A DNA stretch of 64,000 nucleotides from WTJO01 sp965660165 (GCA_965660165.1 CBFHYU010000004.1:24393-88392), one strand, 5' to 3'; shown: positions 1 through 8,274, counted from the stretch's first letter. Numbers and translations: made by a program. The notes: generated by a model from the sequence alone, not told the origin.

Positions 1-15
1 AGTGAGGAGATTACT

Positions 16-996
16 ATGAAAAAAATGATTAAAGGTGCTGTAGCCGCTGCGGTTGGTCTGCAGTGCGTTGCTATGGCTTCAGCAGTTCAGGCAGCTGACA
101 GTGTTAACGTGGCATTCTTTCTTGAATGGGCAACCCCAAACCAAATAGCTAAGGTAGAAAAAGCCTATGATGAAGCTATGGGCGTTGATGTAAATTGGAC
201 AGATTTTTCAACAGGCGTTGCCATGACAGAAGCGATGCTGGCAGGCGATATTGATATTGCATATTCTCAGGGTCTAGCGCCATTTGTAACAGCTATTCAG
301 CAAGGCGCACCGCTTAAGATGGTGGGTATCGCAGTTGTATATGAAGCAAATGACTGTTTCGTGAAAAGTGATTTAGGCATTAGCTCAGCAAATGCATCTG
401 AACTTGAAGGCAAAACTGTTGCTGTTCCTTTGAACACAATGGCTGACTTCTCATTCCGCAAGCAGATGGCTGCGCTTAATGTTGATATCTCAACCATGAC
501 AATTGTTGACCAGGCGCCACCTGATGGCGCGGTATCACTTGCTGATGGGTCTGTTGACATGGCATGTATCTTTGGTGGTGCGTCTGCAAAGGCAGCTGGT
601 GAAGTAGGTACACCTATCATGTCATCTCAGGAAAAGTCTGATGCTGGTATCGGCTCTTTTGACGTTGTGTCTGTGACAGAAAAATTTGCTACAGAAAATC
701 CTGACCTAGTGCGTTCTTTCCTTGAAGTTACCGAAGAAGCGAATGCTGCGTGGGAAGCAACACCTGAACAAATCCGCACAGTTGCATCTGATGCAGGTAT
801 GGATTTCACAACAACACAAGACCAAATGTCAGGCTTTGTGTTCCCGTCAGTTGAAGAACAGCTTTCAAAGTTCTTTGGTAATAACGGAGAAGCCGCAGCG
901 GCTGCTGAATCTTTAGGTGCGGTATTTGTGAAGACAAATATTTCAAACTATAAAGGGTCTGTAAGCAAAGCTATTGACGGCTCGTTCTTGCAATAG
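16..996 (+). CDS. ABC transporter substrate-binding protein, taurine/sulfonate (TauA/NMT1-like) family
   Basis: Periplasmic solute-binding component of the importer encoded by the next two genes. The 326-residue protein opens with a clear signal peptide (lysines at 2, 3 and 6, a hydrophobic core, and a likely cleavage after VQA near residue 26). The rest resembles the TauA / NMT1-like fold, with an early AFFLEWATPNQ segment and a MACIFGGAS segment. A GAGGAG ribosome-binding site precedes ATG 16. A strong terminator directly follows the stop, so this gene is probably made in excess over its membrane partners. Nitrate/sulfonate/taurine family is fairly sure. The ligand is inferred: taurine is the default, but the neighbouring dehydrogenases suggest a C3 sulfonate such as sulfolactate. 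Confidence 0.85.
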   Translation: MKKMIKGAVAAAVGLQCVAMASAVQAADSVNVAFFLEWATPNQIAKVEKAYDEAMGVDVNWTDFSTGVAMTEAMLAGDIDIAYSQGLAPFVTAIQQGAPLKMVGIAVVYEANDCFVKSDLGISSANASELEGKTVAVPLNTMADFSFRKQMAALNVDISTMTIVDQAPPDGAVSLADGSVDMACIFGGASAKAAGEVGTPIMSSQEKSDAGIGSFDVVSVTEKFATENPDLVRSFLEVTEEANAAWEATPEQIRTVASDAGMDFTTTQDQMSGFVFPSVEEQLSKFFGNNGEAAAAAESLGAVFVKTNISNYKGSVSKAIDGSFLQ

Positions 997-1017
997 TCTT
1001 GAATAACAAAATACATG

Positions 1018-1046
1018 AACAAGGCCCTTTTGGGCCTTGTTTTTTC
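1018..1046 (+). terminator. Intrinsic terminator / attenuator between the binding-protein and ATPase genes
   Basis: A perfect 10-bp inverted repeat (AACAAGGCCC at 1018-1027 and GGGCCTTGTT at 1032-1041) with a TTTT loop runs straight into a T-tract. It begins 21 bases after the binding-protein stop and lies upstream of the ATPase start, inside what would otherwise be one operon. Partial read-through would give more binding protein than membrane components, as is common for ABC importers. Confidence 0.85.
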
Positions 1047-1077
1047 TTATTTTTATAATAATGATGTTTGTGGTGTC

Positions 1078-1875
1078 ATGGCTGAATTAACCTGCAAAAA
1101 TCTATCTATGAGCTTTAACAACCCGCAAACAGGGGCTGTGGTAGAAGCGCTGAAAGATATAAATTTTACCTTAAAACAAGGTGAATTATTATCTGTTTTG
1201 GGGCCATCTGGGTGTGGTAAAACAACATTACTTAATATGATAGCAGGGTTTTTGAAGCCAACAGGCGGACAGCTTGATTTAGGCGGCAATATTATTGATA
1301 GTCCAGGGCCTGAGCGAGGGATGGTATTCCAGCAAGGTGCGCTATTTGAATGGCTTTCAGTCGCTGATAATGTCAATTTTGGGTTGCGGATGCAAAAGCA
1401 TGATGTTGAGCGTACGCAAGCCGAGGTTGATAAATGGTTAAATATTGTGGGGCTAAACGGTTTTGCTGAAACGCCTACCTATCAGCTTTCAGGTGGTATG
1501 CAACAGCGTGTTGCGCTTGCTAGATGCCTTGTGAATAATCCTGATCTAATTTTGATGGACGAGCCGCTTGGCGCGCTTGATGCGCTTACACGCGAGAAAA
1601 TGCAGTCACTTATCCTAGAATTATGGAAAGAAACTGGCAAAACCATCATCATCATCACCCATTCTGTTGAAGAGGCGTTGTTGCTAGGCGAGCGGCTGTT
1701 TGTAATGGCGCCACGTCCTGGAAGAATACATCGGGAATATGAGCTTCCTTTCGCTGAGCAGGGGTTAACAAGAAGTTTAAGAGATATTAAACAACAACAA
1801 GATTTTGGCACGATCAGAGAAGAAATTCTAAGCATGATCTGGGATATGGAAGAGGAGATCATGGGCAATGGTTAA
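1078..1875 (+). CDS. ABC transporter ATP-binding protein, taurine/sulfonate (TauB/SsuB-like) family
   Basis: Cytoplasmic ATPase that powers the importer. Visible motifs, numbered from ATG 1078: Walker A GPSGCGKTT (about 42-50), Q-loop VFQQG (about 83), signature LSGGMQQR (about 137), Walker B LILMDEP (about 158) and the H-loop THSVEEAL (about 193). All catalytic motifs are intact, and 265 residues is a normal size. The reading frame stays open upstream to an ATG at 1015, but that ATG sits at the edge of a terminator hairpin and its N-terminal extension has no family counterpart, so ATG 1078 (MAELTCKNL) is preferred. The 3' end overlaps the permease gene by 8 bases, implying translational coupling. 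Confidence 0.9.
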   Translation: MAELTCKNLSMSFNNPQTGAVVEALKDINFTLKQGELLSVLGPSGCGKTTLLNMIAGFLKPTGGQLDLGGNIIDSPGPERGMVFQQGALFEWLSVADNVNFGLRMQKHDVERTQAEVDKWLNIVGLNGFAETPTYQLSGGMQQRVALARCLVNNPDLILMDEPLGALDALTREKMQSLILELWKETGKTIIIITHSVEEALLLGERLFVMAPRPGRIHREYELPFAEQGLTRSLRDIKQQQDFGTIREEILSMIWDMEEEIMGNG

Positions 1876-3796
1876 CTGGATTTCCGAACATCGTGCTGAT
1901 ATCGCCGCTGTGCTTATCCTAGCGCTTATTGCCAGCTTTGTCTGGTCGATTTTCTATGGGGTAAAACAATCGCGCAGGCTGGCAAAAGAACAGGTATTTG
2001 GCGATCCAGAACGCACTGTTGGCGGCTGGTATTGGGCTGTATGCGGTGTTTCTGCGTTAATGCTTGTGTGGTTTTATTATTCATGGGGGATGGCACGCGC
2101 TTTTTTCCCAAATGCTGCGAATGAAGTATGTCAGATCGCTAAAATTGATGAAGCGCTATCGCCTGTTAATGCCTCATTACCCGTATCGTCACGATATTTC
2201 AAATCTACCACGCTTGTTGTGCGCAATAGCGAGCAATTATCTGACGTTGCCGCTATGTTACCAGAGGCAGTATTTACATCATCTGAACGCGCAACGCTTC
2301 GGCAAATTATTGATAATTCCCGCACGCTTATCTCAATCTTGTCAGATGAGCGCTATCAAGATCAACTGGTTGTTGAGGGACTTGATGAGATCAAGCTTAG
2401 GCTTGCGTCTCTGAAAACACAGCTTGATGCTGGCTATGAAGGGCTAACCCCATCATCAGAGGCACTGTTACAGCCGCGCTGGGGGGTTGATGATACCGAA
2501 ATTGGCCTATTGCCTAAAACAGCACGCGGCATGATGTATGATGCGGTATCTGCCGAAGCAACGCAAATTGCTGGACAGTTCTTAAAATTACGGAATTTGC
2601 CAGAAGACGCAAAACAGCTTATTTCCAAAACCAAATCACAAATAGCTGACATGAAAGCGGTGAATAAAACATTTTCAGGAACCGAAGAAGATGCTGATAC
2701 TCGCAATGATTATGTAAAATCTGTCGAGCGTATTTTCCGTAGACTAGATGATGGCTCAATTTTTCCTGCCAACGCGCTTATGGGCGTAAATCAATCAATT
2801 ATTTCGCTTTACGAGTCTATCGATAAGGCAAAAGGCGGCTTATCTGTTATCGAAGCTGTCTTTATGCCAGGCGGGACGATTGTTAAATCTAAAACGTTAT
2901 GTGTTGAACAAGGCTCTAGTCGGTGGTTGCCAAAGCCAACGGATGTTGTATCCACATTCGGCCGTCTGGCTAATCCTAACCTTGAGACGGGGGGCGGATT
3001 TAAGGGCACGACGTTATTATGGTGGAAATGGCTAGAAATAGCTGATGTGGTTGATTTCTTTATTCCTGATAGTCTGGTCGATTTAGTGCCAGGTCAGTAT
3101 GGAACCCATAATGCGGATGGTCAATTTGACCGTACTTTCAAAGACAGGCTGCTTGGGTTTGCTAGTGGCGAGGTATATTTAGGCGCTATTCCAATGCTAG
3201 ATGGTCATATCTGGGATTCAATGTTCAGAGTGATTATTGCAATGATGTTTGGCATTTTGCTTGGTGTACCACTAGGTATTTTTATGGGGGTTTCTCGGTT
3301 CTTCAAATCATTCTTTGACCCGTTAATTGAGCTATATCGTCCAGTGCCACCGCTAGCATGGGCGCCCCTTATCCTAACCATTTTTGGGATTCAGGATGAT
3401 GGTAAAATATTCCTGTTATTTATGGTTGCCTTTGCGATTATGGTGATTTCCGCGCGCACAGGGGCGTCTGGTACGCAATTATCGAAAATCAGAGCCGCAC
3501 ATTCATTAGGCGCTACGCAACGCCAGATAATCCGCTATGTGATTTTGCCAAATGCACTTCCTGAAATCCTTACAGGGGTTAGAATTTCCATTGGGGTTTG
3601 CTGGGGAACGCTGGTTGCCGCAGAAATGCTAGCAGGCACAACAGGTATCGGCTTTATTGAAAATGTTGCTAGAACAGTATCTGATTATGAGCTTATTTGG
3701 GTTACTATTCTGATTATGGGCTTGTTAGGTCTGTTTTTCGATTTGGTAGTTCGAAAGGCAATTGCTATCCTTATCCCATGGCGCGGCAAAGGCTAA
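1868..3796 (+). CDS. ABC transporter permease (TauC-like) with a large N-terminal extension
   Basis: Inner-membrane channel subunit. At 642 residues it is more than twice the usual TauC/SsuC length (about 250-280). The last ~200 residues (from about 445) are a standard binding-protein-dependent permease domain, with several membrane spans and the ATPase-contacting EAA loop around RAAHSLGATQRQII. The first ~440 residues add two predicted membrane helices (about 12-33 and 52-78) and a long soluble, partly helical stretch (about 100-420), probably periplasmic, which I do not recognise. The start overlaps the ATPase gene by 8 bases. The extension is in frame with no stop, so it is a genuine fusion or expansion rather than a sequencing join. 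Its role is unknown; an extra substrate-capture or partner-binding domain is possible. Confidence 0.85.
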   Translation: MVNWISEHRADIAAVLILALIASFVWSIFYGVKQSRRLAKEQVFGDPERTVGGWYWAVCGVSALMLVWFYYSWGMARAFFPNAANEVCQIAKIDEALSPVNASLPVSSRYFKSTTLVVRNSEQLSDVAAMLPEAVFTSSERATLRQIIDNSRTLISILSDERYQDQLVVEGLDEIKLRLASLKTQLDAGYEGLTPSSEALLQPRWGVDDTEIGLLPKTARGMMYDAVSAEATQIAGQFLKLRNLPEDAKQLISKTKSQIADMKAVNKTFSGTEEDADTRNDYVKSVERIFRRLDDGSIFPANALMGVNQSIISLYESIDKAKGGLSVIEAVFMPGGTIVKSKTLCVEQGSSRWLPKPTDVVSTFGRLANPNLETGGGFKGTTLLWWKWLEIADVVDFFIPDSLVDLVPGQYGTHNADGQFDRTFKDRLLGFASGEVYLGAIPMLDGHIWDSMFRVIIAMMFGILLGVPLGIFMGVSRFFKSFFDPLIELYRPVPPLAWAPLILTIFGIQDDGKIFLLFMVAFAIMVISARTGASGTQLSKIRAAHSLGATQRQIIRYVILPNALPEILTGVRISIGVCWGTLVAAEMLAGTTGIGFIENVARTVSDYELIWVTILIMGLLGLFFDLVVRKAIAILIPWRGKG

Positions 3797-3872
3797 TATG
3801 ATTATTCACACTGTCTGAAGCGTGCAGCATCTTTATGGTACAAGTCATTTTTAATTGCTGAGGTTAATCATT

Positions 3873-4958
3873 ATGCCCCTTTTACAGACCACTATCATTG
3901 AAAACTGGCTATCAGAGATGTTTACTGCCGCAGGTTGTCCCTCTGATGAAGCCAAAATGATTGCCGAAAATCTTGTCGATGCAGATGCATCTGGCCATCC
4001 TAGTCATGGTATTGTGCGGGTGCCTCGTTATATTGATTATATTGCCAGCAAGACTGTTCGCCCTGTTTGCGAATATGAGGTAATTACAAAAAGCGGAAAT
4101 TTGCTTTTATTGGATGGTAAATTTAGCTTTGGTCAGGTGCTTGGTCATCATCTAATAAAAGAGGCTGACACGCTGGTAGCAGAAACAGGGTTGGCAATGA
4201 TCGGGCTTCGTCATGCTGGCCATTTAGGTCGTATTGGGGCATGGGCTGAATATCTTGCAGATAAAGGGTATGTCTCAATCCATTTTGTAAATGTGGCAGG
4301 CTCACGCATTGTTGCGCCGTTTGGAAGTAAGCAGGCCTGTCTGTCTACAGCGCCTGTGGCGATTGGCGTGCCAAATGAGAATGGGCATTTTATTCTTGAT
4401 TTTGCAACTAGCCGTGTGGCTGAGGGCAAGATTTTGGTAAGCCAGAAAACAGGCTCAAAATTGCCATCTGATGCAATGGTTGATGGCAAGGGAAATGATT
4501 CAGATGTGCCAGCAACAATTTATGGCGCTACAGCGCAATCTGATGTGCCTGATCCACGTGCAGGAGAGGGCGCAATTCAGACGTTTGGAGAGCATAAAGG
4601 CTCAGGGCTAGGCATTGCATGTGAATTGTTAGCGGGCGCACTAACAGGCTCAGGCACAAATGCCAAAGACAGCTCGTTTTGTAATGGCATGCTTAGTATT
4701 GTGATGGATGCTAGCAGATGGGATGCGCAGGGCGCCTCAGCAGGCGCAATATCGGCTGAAATCAATGATTATATTGACATGGTAAGACGCTCAGCCCCAC
4801 GTCAGCAAGGCCAGAGCGTGATGGTGCCTGGTGATAAAGAGCGTATGCTTCGTGCCAACGCACAGAAAGATGGGATTGATTTGGATAATAATATTTATGC
4901 GCATCTTGAGCGTATATCAGCCCAGCTAGATATTCAGACACCAAATAATCATTCGTAA
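3873..4958 (+). CDS. Malate/L-lactate dehydrogenase family (Ldh2/ComC-type) oxidoreductase
   Basis: NAD(P)-dependent 2-hydroxyacid dehydrogenase of the Ldh2 family, which includes (R)-sulfolactate dehydrogenase ComC, ureidoglycolate dehydrogenase and malate dehydrogenase MdhII-type enzymes. Family hallmarks are HPSHGIVRVPRY (about 41-52), RHAGHLGRIGAW (about 112) and GEHKGSGLGIACELL (about 239). ATG 3873 is chosen because GAGG lies 9 bases upstream; a TTG at 3855 also keeps the frame. The product is 361 residues. It lies 76 bases after the permease and abuts the next dehydrogenase, so the two are probably co-transcribed. The exact substrate cannot be read from sequence; sulfolactate is favoured by the transporter type and the partner enzyme. 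Confidence 0.85.
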   Translation: MPLLQTTIIENWLSEMFTAAGCPSDEAKMIAENLVDADASGHPSHGIVRVPRYIDYIASKTVRPVCEYEVITKSGNLLLLDGKFSFGQVLGHHLIKEADTLVAETGLAMIGLRHAGHLGRIGAWAEYLADKGYVSIHFVNVAGSRIVAPFGSKQACLSTAPVAIGVPNENGHFILDFATSRVAEGKILVSQKTGSKLPSDAMVDGKGNDSDVPATIYGATAQSDVPDPRAGEGAIQTFGEHKGSGLGIACELLAGALTGSGTNAKDSSFCNGMLSIVMDASRWDAQGASAGAISAEINDYIDMVRRSAPRQQGQSVMVPGDKERMLRANAQKDGIDLDNNIYAHLERISAQLDIQTPNNHS

Positions 4959-4970
4959 ATGGAGCATGAG

Positions 4971-5963
4971 ATGGTCTCGAACAAACCTAAAATCTTTTAT
5001 AATAGTTTTGCTCCTCAAGAGATTTATGATCTGCTAGAAACTGCTGCCTCTGATGAGTTTGATATTATCACACTAAGCGCAGATGATGATGATGAGCGCT
5101 ATCGCAAAATTGCAGAATGTGACGGGGTGATAGTGGCAGGCTATAAGCTAACAGATGCCCATATCAATGCCGCAGAAAAGCTGAAGGTTGTTCAGCATCA
5201 GGGCGTAGGCTGGCATGACACAACAGACTGGCAGACGTTGAAAGCGCGTCAGATAAGGCTGGCGATAAACCTCGCAGGAAGTACAGTATCTGTTGCTGAA
5301 CATACTATTCTGCTTATTCTGGCAGCATCAAAACATGCTGTATTTGCAGATAACCAGATTCGTGAAGGACGCTGGTTGGTGAATGAATTGCGGATGCAGT
5401 CACGCGAGCTGTCACAAATGAAGGTAGGCTTGCTTGGCATGGGCAGAATCGGCTCATTGGTGGCGACTCGTCTGGCAAGCTTTGGCTGTGAGGTAAGCTA
5501 TTGCGATCCGTATGTAACAAAAGATGATGCATTTACAGCGCAATATAAGGTGAAAAAAGTCAGCTTTGATGAATTGATAGAAGAAAATGATGTATTGAGT
5601 CTGCATCTCCCCAGAATGGAAAGTACACGTAATATTATCAGCGCTGATGTCATTCAGCGGATGAAGGCTGGCGCTATTTTTATCAATGCCGCTAGAGGCG
5701 GGTTGGTAGATGAACTTGCCCTTGATAAGGCGTTGCGTGAAGGTCGCTTGACTAGCGCAGGGCTTGATGTGTTTGATTTTGAGCCTATCAATGCTGATAA
5801 TCCGCTTCTCACAAATCCAAAGGCGGTGCTGTCACCGCATATTGCGGCTGGCACAAAAGATGCGCTTGAACAGAAAATTGCCTCTGTAATTCACAATCTA
5901 AAACAGTATTTCGAGGCAGGCACGCTTGATAATGAAGTTGATTTGCAAGCCCATCAGGATTAG
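4971..5963 (+). CDS. D-2-hydroxyacid dehydrogenase (phosphoglycerate-dehydrogenase-like, possible SlcC-type)
   Basis: NAD-dependent D-isomer-specific 2-hydroxyacid dehydrogenase. A Rossmann motif GLLGMGRIGS occurs near residue 153, the NAARGGLVDE signature with the catalytic-region arginine near 239, a glutamate in FDFEP, and the catalytic histidine in SPHIAAGT near 290. The product is 330 residues, like GyaR/SerA catalytic cores, with no C-terminal ACT domain, so it is probably not the biosynthetic SerA. ATG 4971 has GGAG six bases upstream; the alternative ATG 4959 immediately follows the previous stop. (S)-Sulfolactate dehydrogenase SlcC belongs to this family and works together with ComC, which fits the gene order here. 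Substrate assignment is inference. Confidence 0.82.
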   Translation: MVSNKPKIFYNSFAPQEIYDLLETAASDEFDIITLSADDDDERYRKIAECDGVIVAGYKLTDAHINAAEKLKVVQHQGVGWHDTTDWQTLKARQIRLAINLAGSTVSVAEHTILLILAASKHAVFADNQIREGRWLVNELRMQSRELSQMKVGLLGMGRIGSLVATRLASFGCEVSYCDPYVTKDDAFTAQYKVKKVSFDELIEENDVLSLHLPRMESTRNIISADVIQRMKAGAIFINAARGGLVDELALDKALREGRLTSAGLDVFDFEPINADNPLLTNPKAVLSPHIAAGTKDALEQKIASVIHNLKQYFEAGTLDNEVDLQAHQD

Positions 5964-6080
5964 CTGTTGTTTGCCTGTTAAGGGGTAAAAACTGGTCACA
6001 TCAGGGCAATAACTTGGTGACATGGCTATCAATATGTTTTAATCATAACCAATAATTACATTTGCGAAATGGGGGTCATC

Positions 6081-6179
6081 ATGGACGCAACAGTAGGTTT
6101 GTTTCTGGTTATCGGGTTTCCAACATCTTTGGCACTAGCTATCTGGGCGTTTGAGGTATTTTCAAAACGCCCTGAATAG
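6081..6179 (+). CDS. Possible 32-residue single-pass membrane peptide
   Basis: A short open frame begins at ATG 6081 after a G-rich GGGGG stretch that could serve as a ribosome-binding site. It encodes an acidic N-terminus, a hydrophobic span (about residues 6-25) and a short basic tail ending KRPE. This is the layout of small membrane subunits, but I recognise no family. It stands alone between a dehydrogenase gene and a convergent scaffold gene. The call rests only on start site, hydrophobic pattern and clean termination, so a chance frame cannot be excluded. Confidence 0.4.
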   Translation: MDATVGLFLVIGFPTSLALAIWAFEVFSKRPE

Positions 6180-6207
6180 TCAGGCAAATCAAAATATAGT
6201 GAGATAT

Positions 6208-6615
6208 CTATATAGGCGTAAAGGCAGTGCTTGTCTGAAAGGCAAGGATCACGCATTTATGCCTATTTTTTATGTCTCTAACAGGCGTTAGGGGCGCGGC
6301 TCTGTCAAGTGGGCATATCTGGCTATCATGTTGCAGCCAAGCGAGCAGGCTTTTGCCAGTATTCTCTAGCTCATCCAAGCTATGGCCAATACAGCTTTCA
6401 AGCCACAACCCTGCACCAGCCTCGCATAAGGCGCAGCCTCTAGCGGTGATATGCGCTTGGGTAATAAGATTATTGTGAAGTGTAATTGATGCAATGACCT
6501 TGTCACCACAAACAGGGTTATTTACCTCTGCTATATGGGTGGCATTATCAATTTTTTTGGCAGTTCGTGGGATATTCGCAAGCGCTAGCAATTCCTTTTG
6601 ATACAATTTATCCAT
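6208..6615 (-). CDS. SufU/NifU-like iron-sulfur cluster scaffold protein
   Basis: A 135-residue IscU/SufU-fold protein, a scaffold on which Fe-S clusters are assembled before transfer. The three cluster-ligand cysteines are present: C36 in NPVCGD, C61 in ARGCALCEAG and C121 in RHKC, and D38 follows the first. The second motif has an extra cysteine (C64) not found in the usual GCAIS form. No suf or isc genes are adjacent; the neighbours are tiny membrane ORFs and NhaA, so its cysteine-desulfurase partner must lie elsewhere. Family assignment is good. Whether it is a dedicated scaffold or a sulfur-transfer protein is open. Confidence 0.75.
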   Translation of the reverse strand: MDKLYQKELLALANIPRTAKKIDNATHIAEVNNPVCGDKVIASITLHNNLITQAHITARGCALCEAGAGLWLESCIGHSLDELENTGKSLLAWLQHDSQICPLDRAAPLTPVRDIKNRHKCVILAFQTSTAFTPI

Positions 6616-6648
6616 TATATCTCCGGATGCTAGTTAGAAAAACGATGT

Positions 6649-6780
6649 CTATTCGCCTGCCAGCAATAGATATAATGCGCCTGCGGCTACAAGATAGGTA
6701 AGCACAATCGTCCAGTGAAGTGAATGATATTCATTTTCTTCTGGAACACCTGCTGGTCTTGATTTTTGTGGTGCGCCCAT
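6649..6780 (-). CDS. Possible 43-residue single-pass membrane protein
   Basis: The reverse strand from ATG 6780 encodes 43 residues: a polar N-terminus (MGAPQKSRPAGVPEENEYH) followed by one hydrophobic helix (about 24-41). A good GGGGGAAAAT ribosome-binding region precedes the ATG. It lies between nhaA and the SufU-like gene on the same strand, downstream of the nhaA terminator. No family is recognised. The strong start signal and topology make this a better candidate than most short frames. Confidence 0.5.
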   Translation of the reverse strand: MGAPQKSRPAGVPEENEYHSLHWTIVLTYLVAAGALYLLLAGE

Positions 6781-6822
6781 ATTTTCCCCCATTAGACTCT
6801 GAAAACATCACATTTCCTCATT

Positions 6823-6867
6823 TTATACAAAAAAGAAAAGAGGCTGACAAGATGTTCAGCCTCTTTT
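6823..6867 (-). terminator. Intrinsic terminator downstream of nhaA
   Basis: A perfect 12-bp inverted repeat (6836-6847 and 6856-6867) with an 8-base loop. Reading the minus strand, the stem (CAGCCTCTTTT side last) runs into a T-rich tract at 6835-6823. It starts 29 bases past the nhaA stop and separates nhaA from the small minus-strand genes. Confidence 0.85.
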
Positions 6868-6895
6868 GACATAGGTTAATAGATAGACCGACTGG

Positions 6896-8146
6896 CTATT
6901 CCATTTTCTTTACGCCAATTATTTTGGCAACAAAAATTGAGAGGAACACAGCACCAAACGAGAATAATGCGCCCATTTTCGCAGCATCCTGAATCTCGCC
7001 TGCTGGAAATGCGACCGCCGAGATAAATAGAGATACGGTAAAGCCAATCGCCGCCACAAAGCCAATAATAAGCAGATCAATTATCCGCATGCCTTCTGGC
7101 AGACCAAGCCTTAACCCTACAGCTGCGATTGCGCCAAGAAGCAAAATACCAACAGGCTTTCCGATAATTAGACCGCCAAGAACAAGCCATGTAGCATCCC
7201 CCATAGACGAGAACACAACGCCAGCATTGGCAAAGCCAAACAGCATTAGAATCACCTCTACAGGCGCTTTTAATCCATGTTCCATATCATTTAGCATATC
7301 ATGCTGATGCACTTCTTCTGCACCATAAATGCCGTAATCTGTATCTGCATGCGGAATTGCTGGTATCACAGGCAATAAGCCTAATGCAGGGTGAATGCCT
7401 GCTTGTTGAAAGCCATACCAGCTTGCACAGCCAGCAATAATATATGGCCAATAGCCAAATTTCGCTCTTACGCTTTTAGACACAGGATTTGACTTGTCAT
7501 TACCGTCAAGCCGACGTGGCAAATAGTTAAACAGCAGATAGGCAGATACCGCCGCCCCAACAGATAATAACAGCCATTGCGGATTAAGATCGCCCTGAGG
7601 ATAGAATATTGCCAGAATAATTAGCCCTGCAGCATCATCCGCAATTGCTAGCAATAACAAGAAACCAACAGCGGGGTGCTTTGCACCAAAAATAATCCGA
7701 CCAACAAGATATGAAAATGCAATGTCTGTCGCCGTAGGAATAGCCCAGCCATTTGCCAATGCCGCAAATTTACCAACCGCAAATGCACCTAGCAGATACA
7801 CTGAAATAGGGCCAATCATGCCACCTGCTGTGGCAATAAGCGGTGTGAGCGCCTTTTTGCCTCTCAATGAGCCTGTTTTCAGAGCCACAGCTTCCCAGAC
7901 TTCTTTGCCCGCAATACCAAAAAATAATGCCATCAGAACATCATTGATCAGATAATGCAGGGTTAGCGTCCTATGCCCATCATGTAAATGGCCAACAGGC
8001 GAGTTTTCAAGTAGCACCATATCAACAATATGATGATAGCTATAATAATCGATATTCGCCCATGTAAGTGCGCCAAACGCGCCTATCACAAGCAATAGTG
8101 AGTATTCTTGAACAAATCCCCAAACGGAATTTTGAGATGCTGACAT
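6896..8146 (-). CDS. nhaA: Na+/H+ antiporter NhaA
   Basis: Inner-membrane electrogenic antiporter that exports Na+ in exchange for protons, giving pH and salt homeostasis. The 416-residue, very hydrophobic protein carries the NhaA ion-binding features: the aspartate in PTATDIAFSYLVG and the adjacent aspartate pair in ADDAAGLIILAIF (equivalent to D163/D164 of the E. coli protein). Length is typical. The gene is alone with its own terminator, and its start lies opposite the divergent deacetylase-like gene. A Na+-extruding antiporter fits a marine lifestyle. Confidence 0.95.
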   Translation of the reverse strand: MSASQNSVWGFVQEYSLLLVIGAFGALTWANIDYYSYHHIVDMVLLENSPVGHLHDGHRTLTLHYLINDVLMALFFGIAGKEVWEAVALKTGSLRGKKALTPLIATAGGMIGPISVYLLGAFAVGKFAALANGWAIPTATDIAFSYLVGRIIFGAKHPAVGFLLLLAIADDAAGLIILAIFYPQGDLNPQWLLLSVGAAVSAYLLFNYLPRRLDGNDKSNPVSKSVRAKFGYWPYIIAGCASWYGFQQAGIHPALGLLPVIPAIPHADTDYGIYGAEEVHQHDMLNDMEHGLKAPVEVILMLFGFANAGVVFSSMGDATWLVLGGLIIGKPVGILLLGAIAAVGLRLGLPEGMRIIDLLIIGFVAAIGFTVSLFISAVAFPAGEIQDAAKMGALFSFGAVFLSIFVAKIIGVKKME

Positions 8147-8274
8147 TTTCCCCTCTCCTGAACTCTGTCTTTATTACCGACAAACATATACCAACAAGTG
8201 ACCCTCAAACTATGACCATCTTTTACACTATGGTCTAAAAAAGCGCAAATTCATAACCACCTTTGGCTAGCCAG

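Noticed and set aside
1015..1077. N-terminal extension of the ATPase gene to ATG 1015
   Set aside because: It overlaps a clear terminator hairpin and has no family counterpart; ATG 1078 begins the conserved domain.
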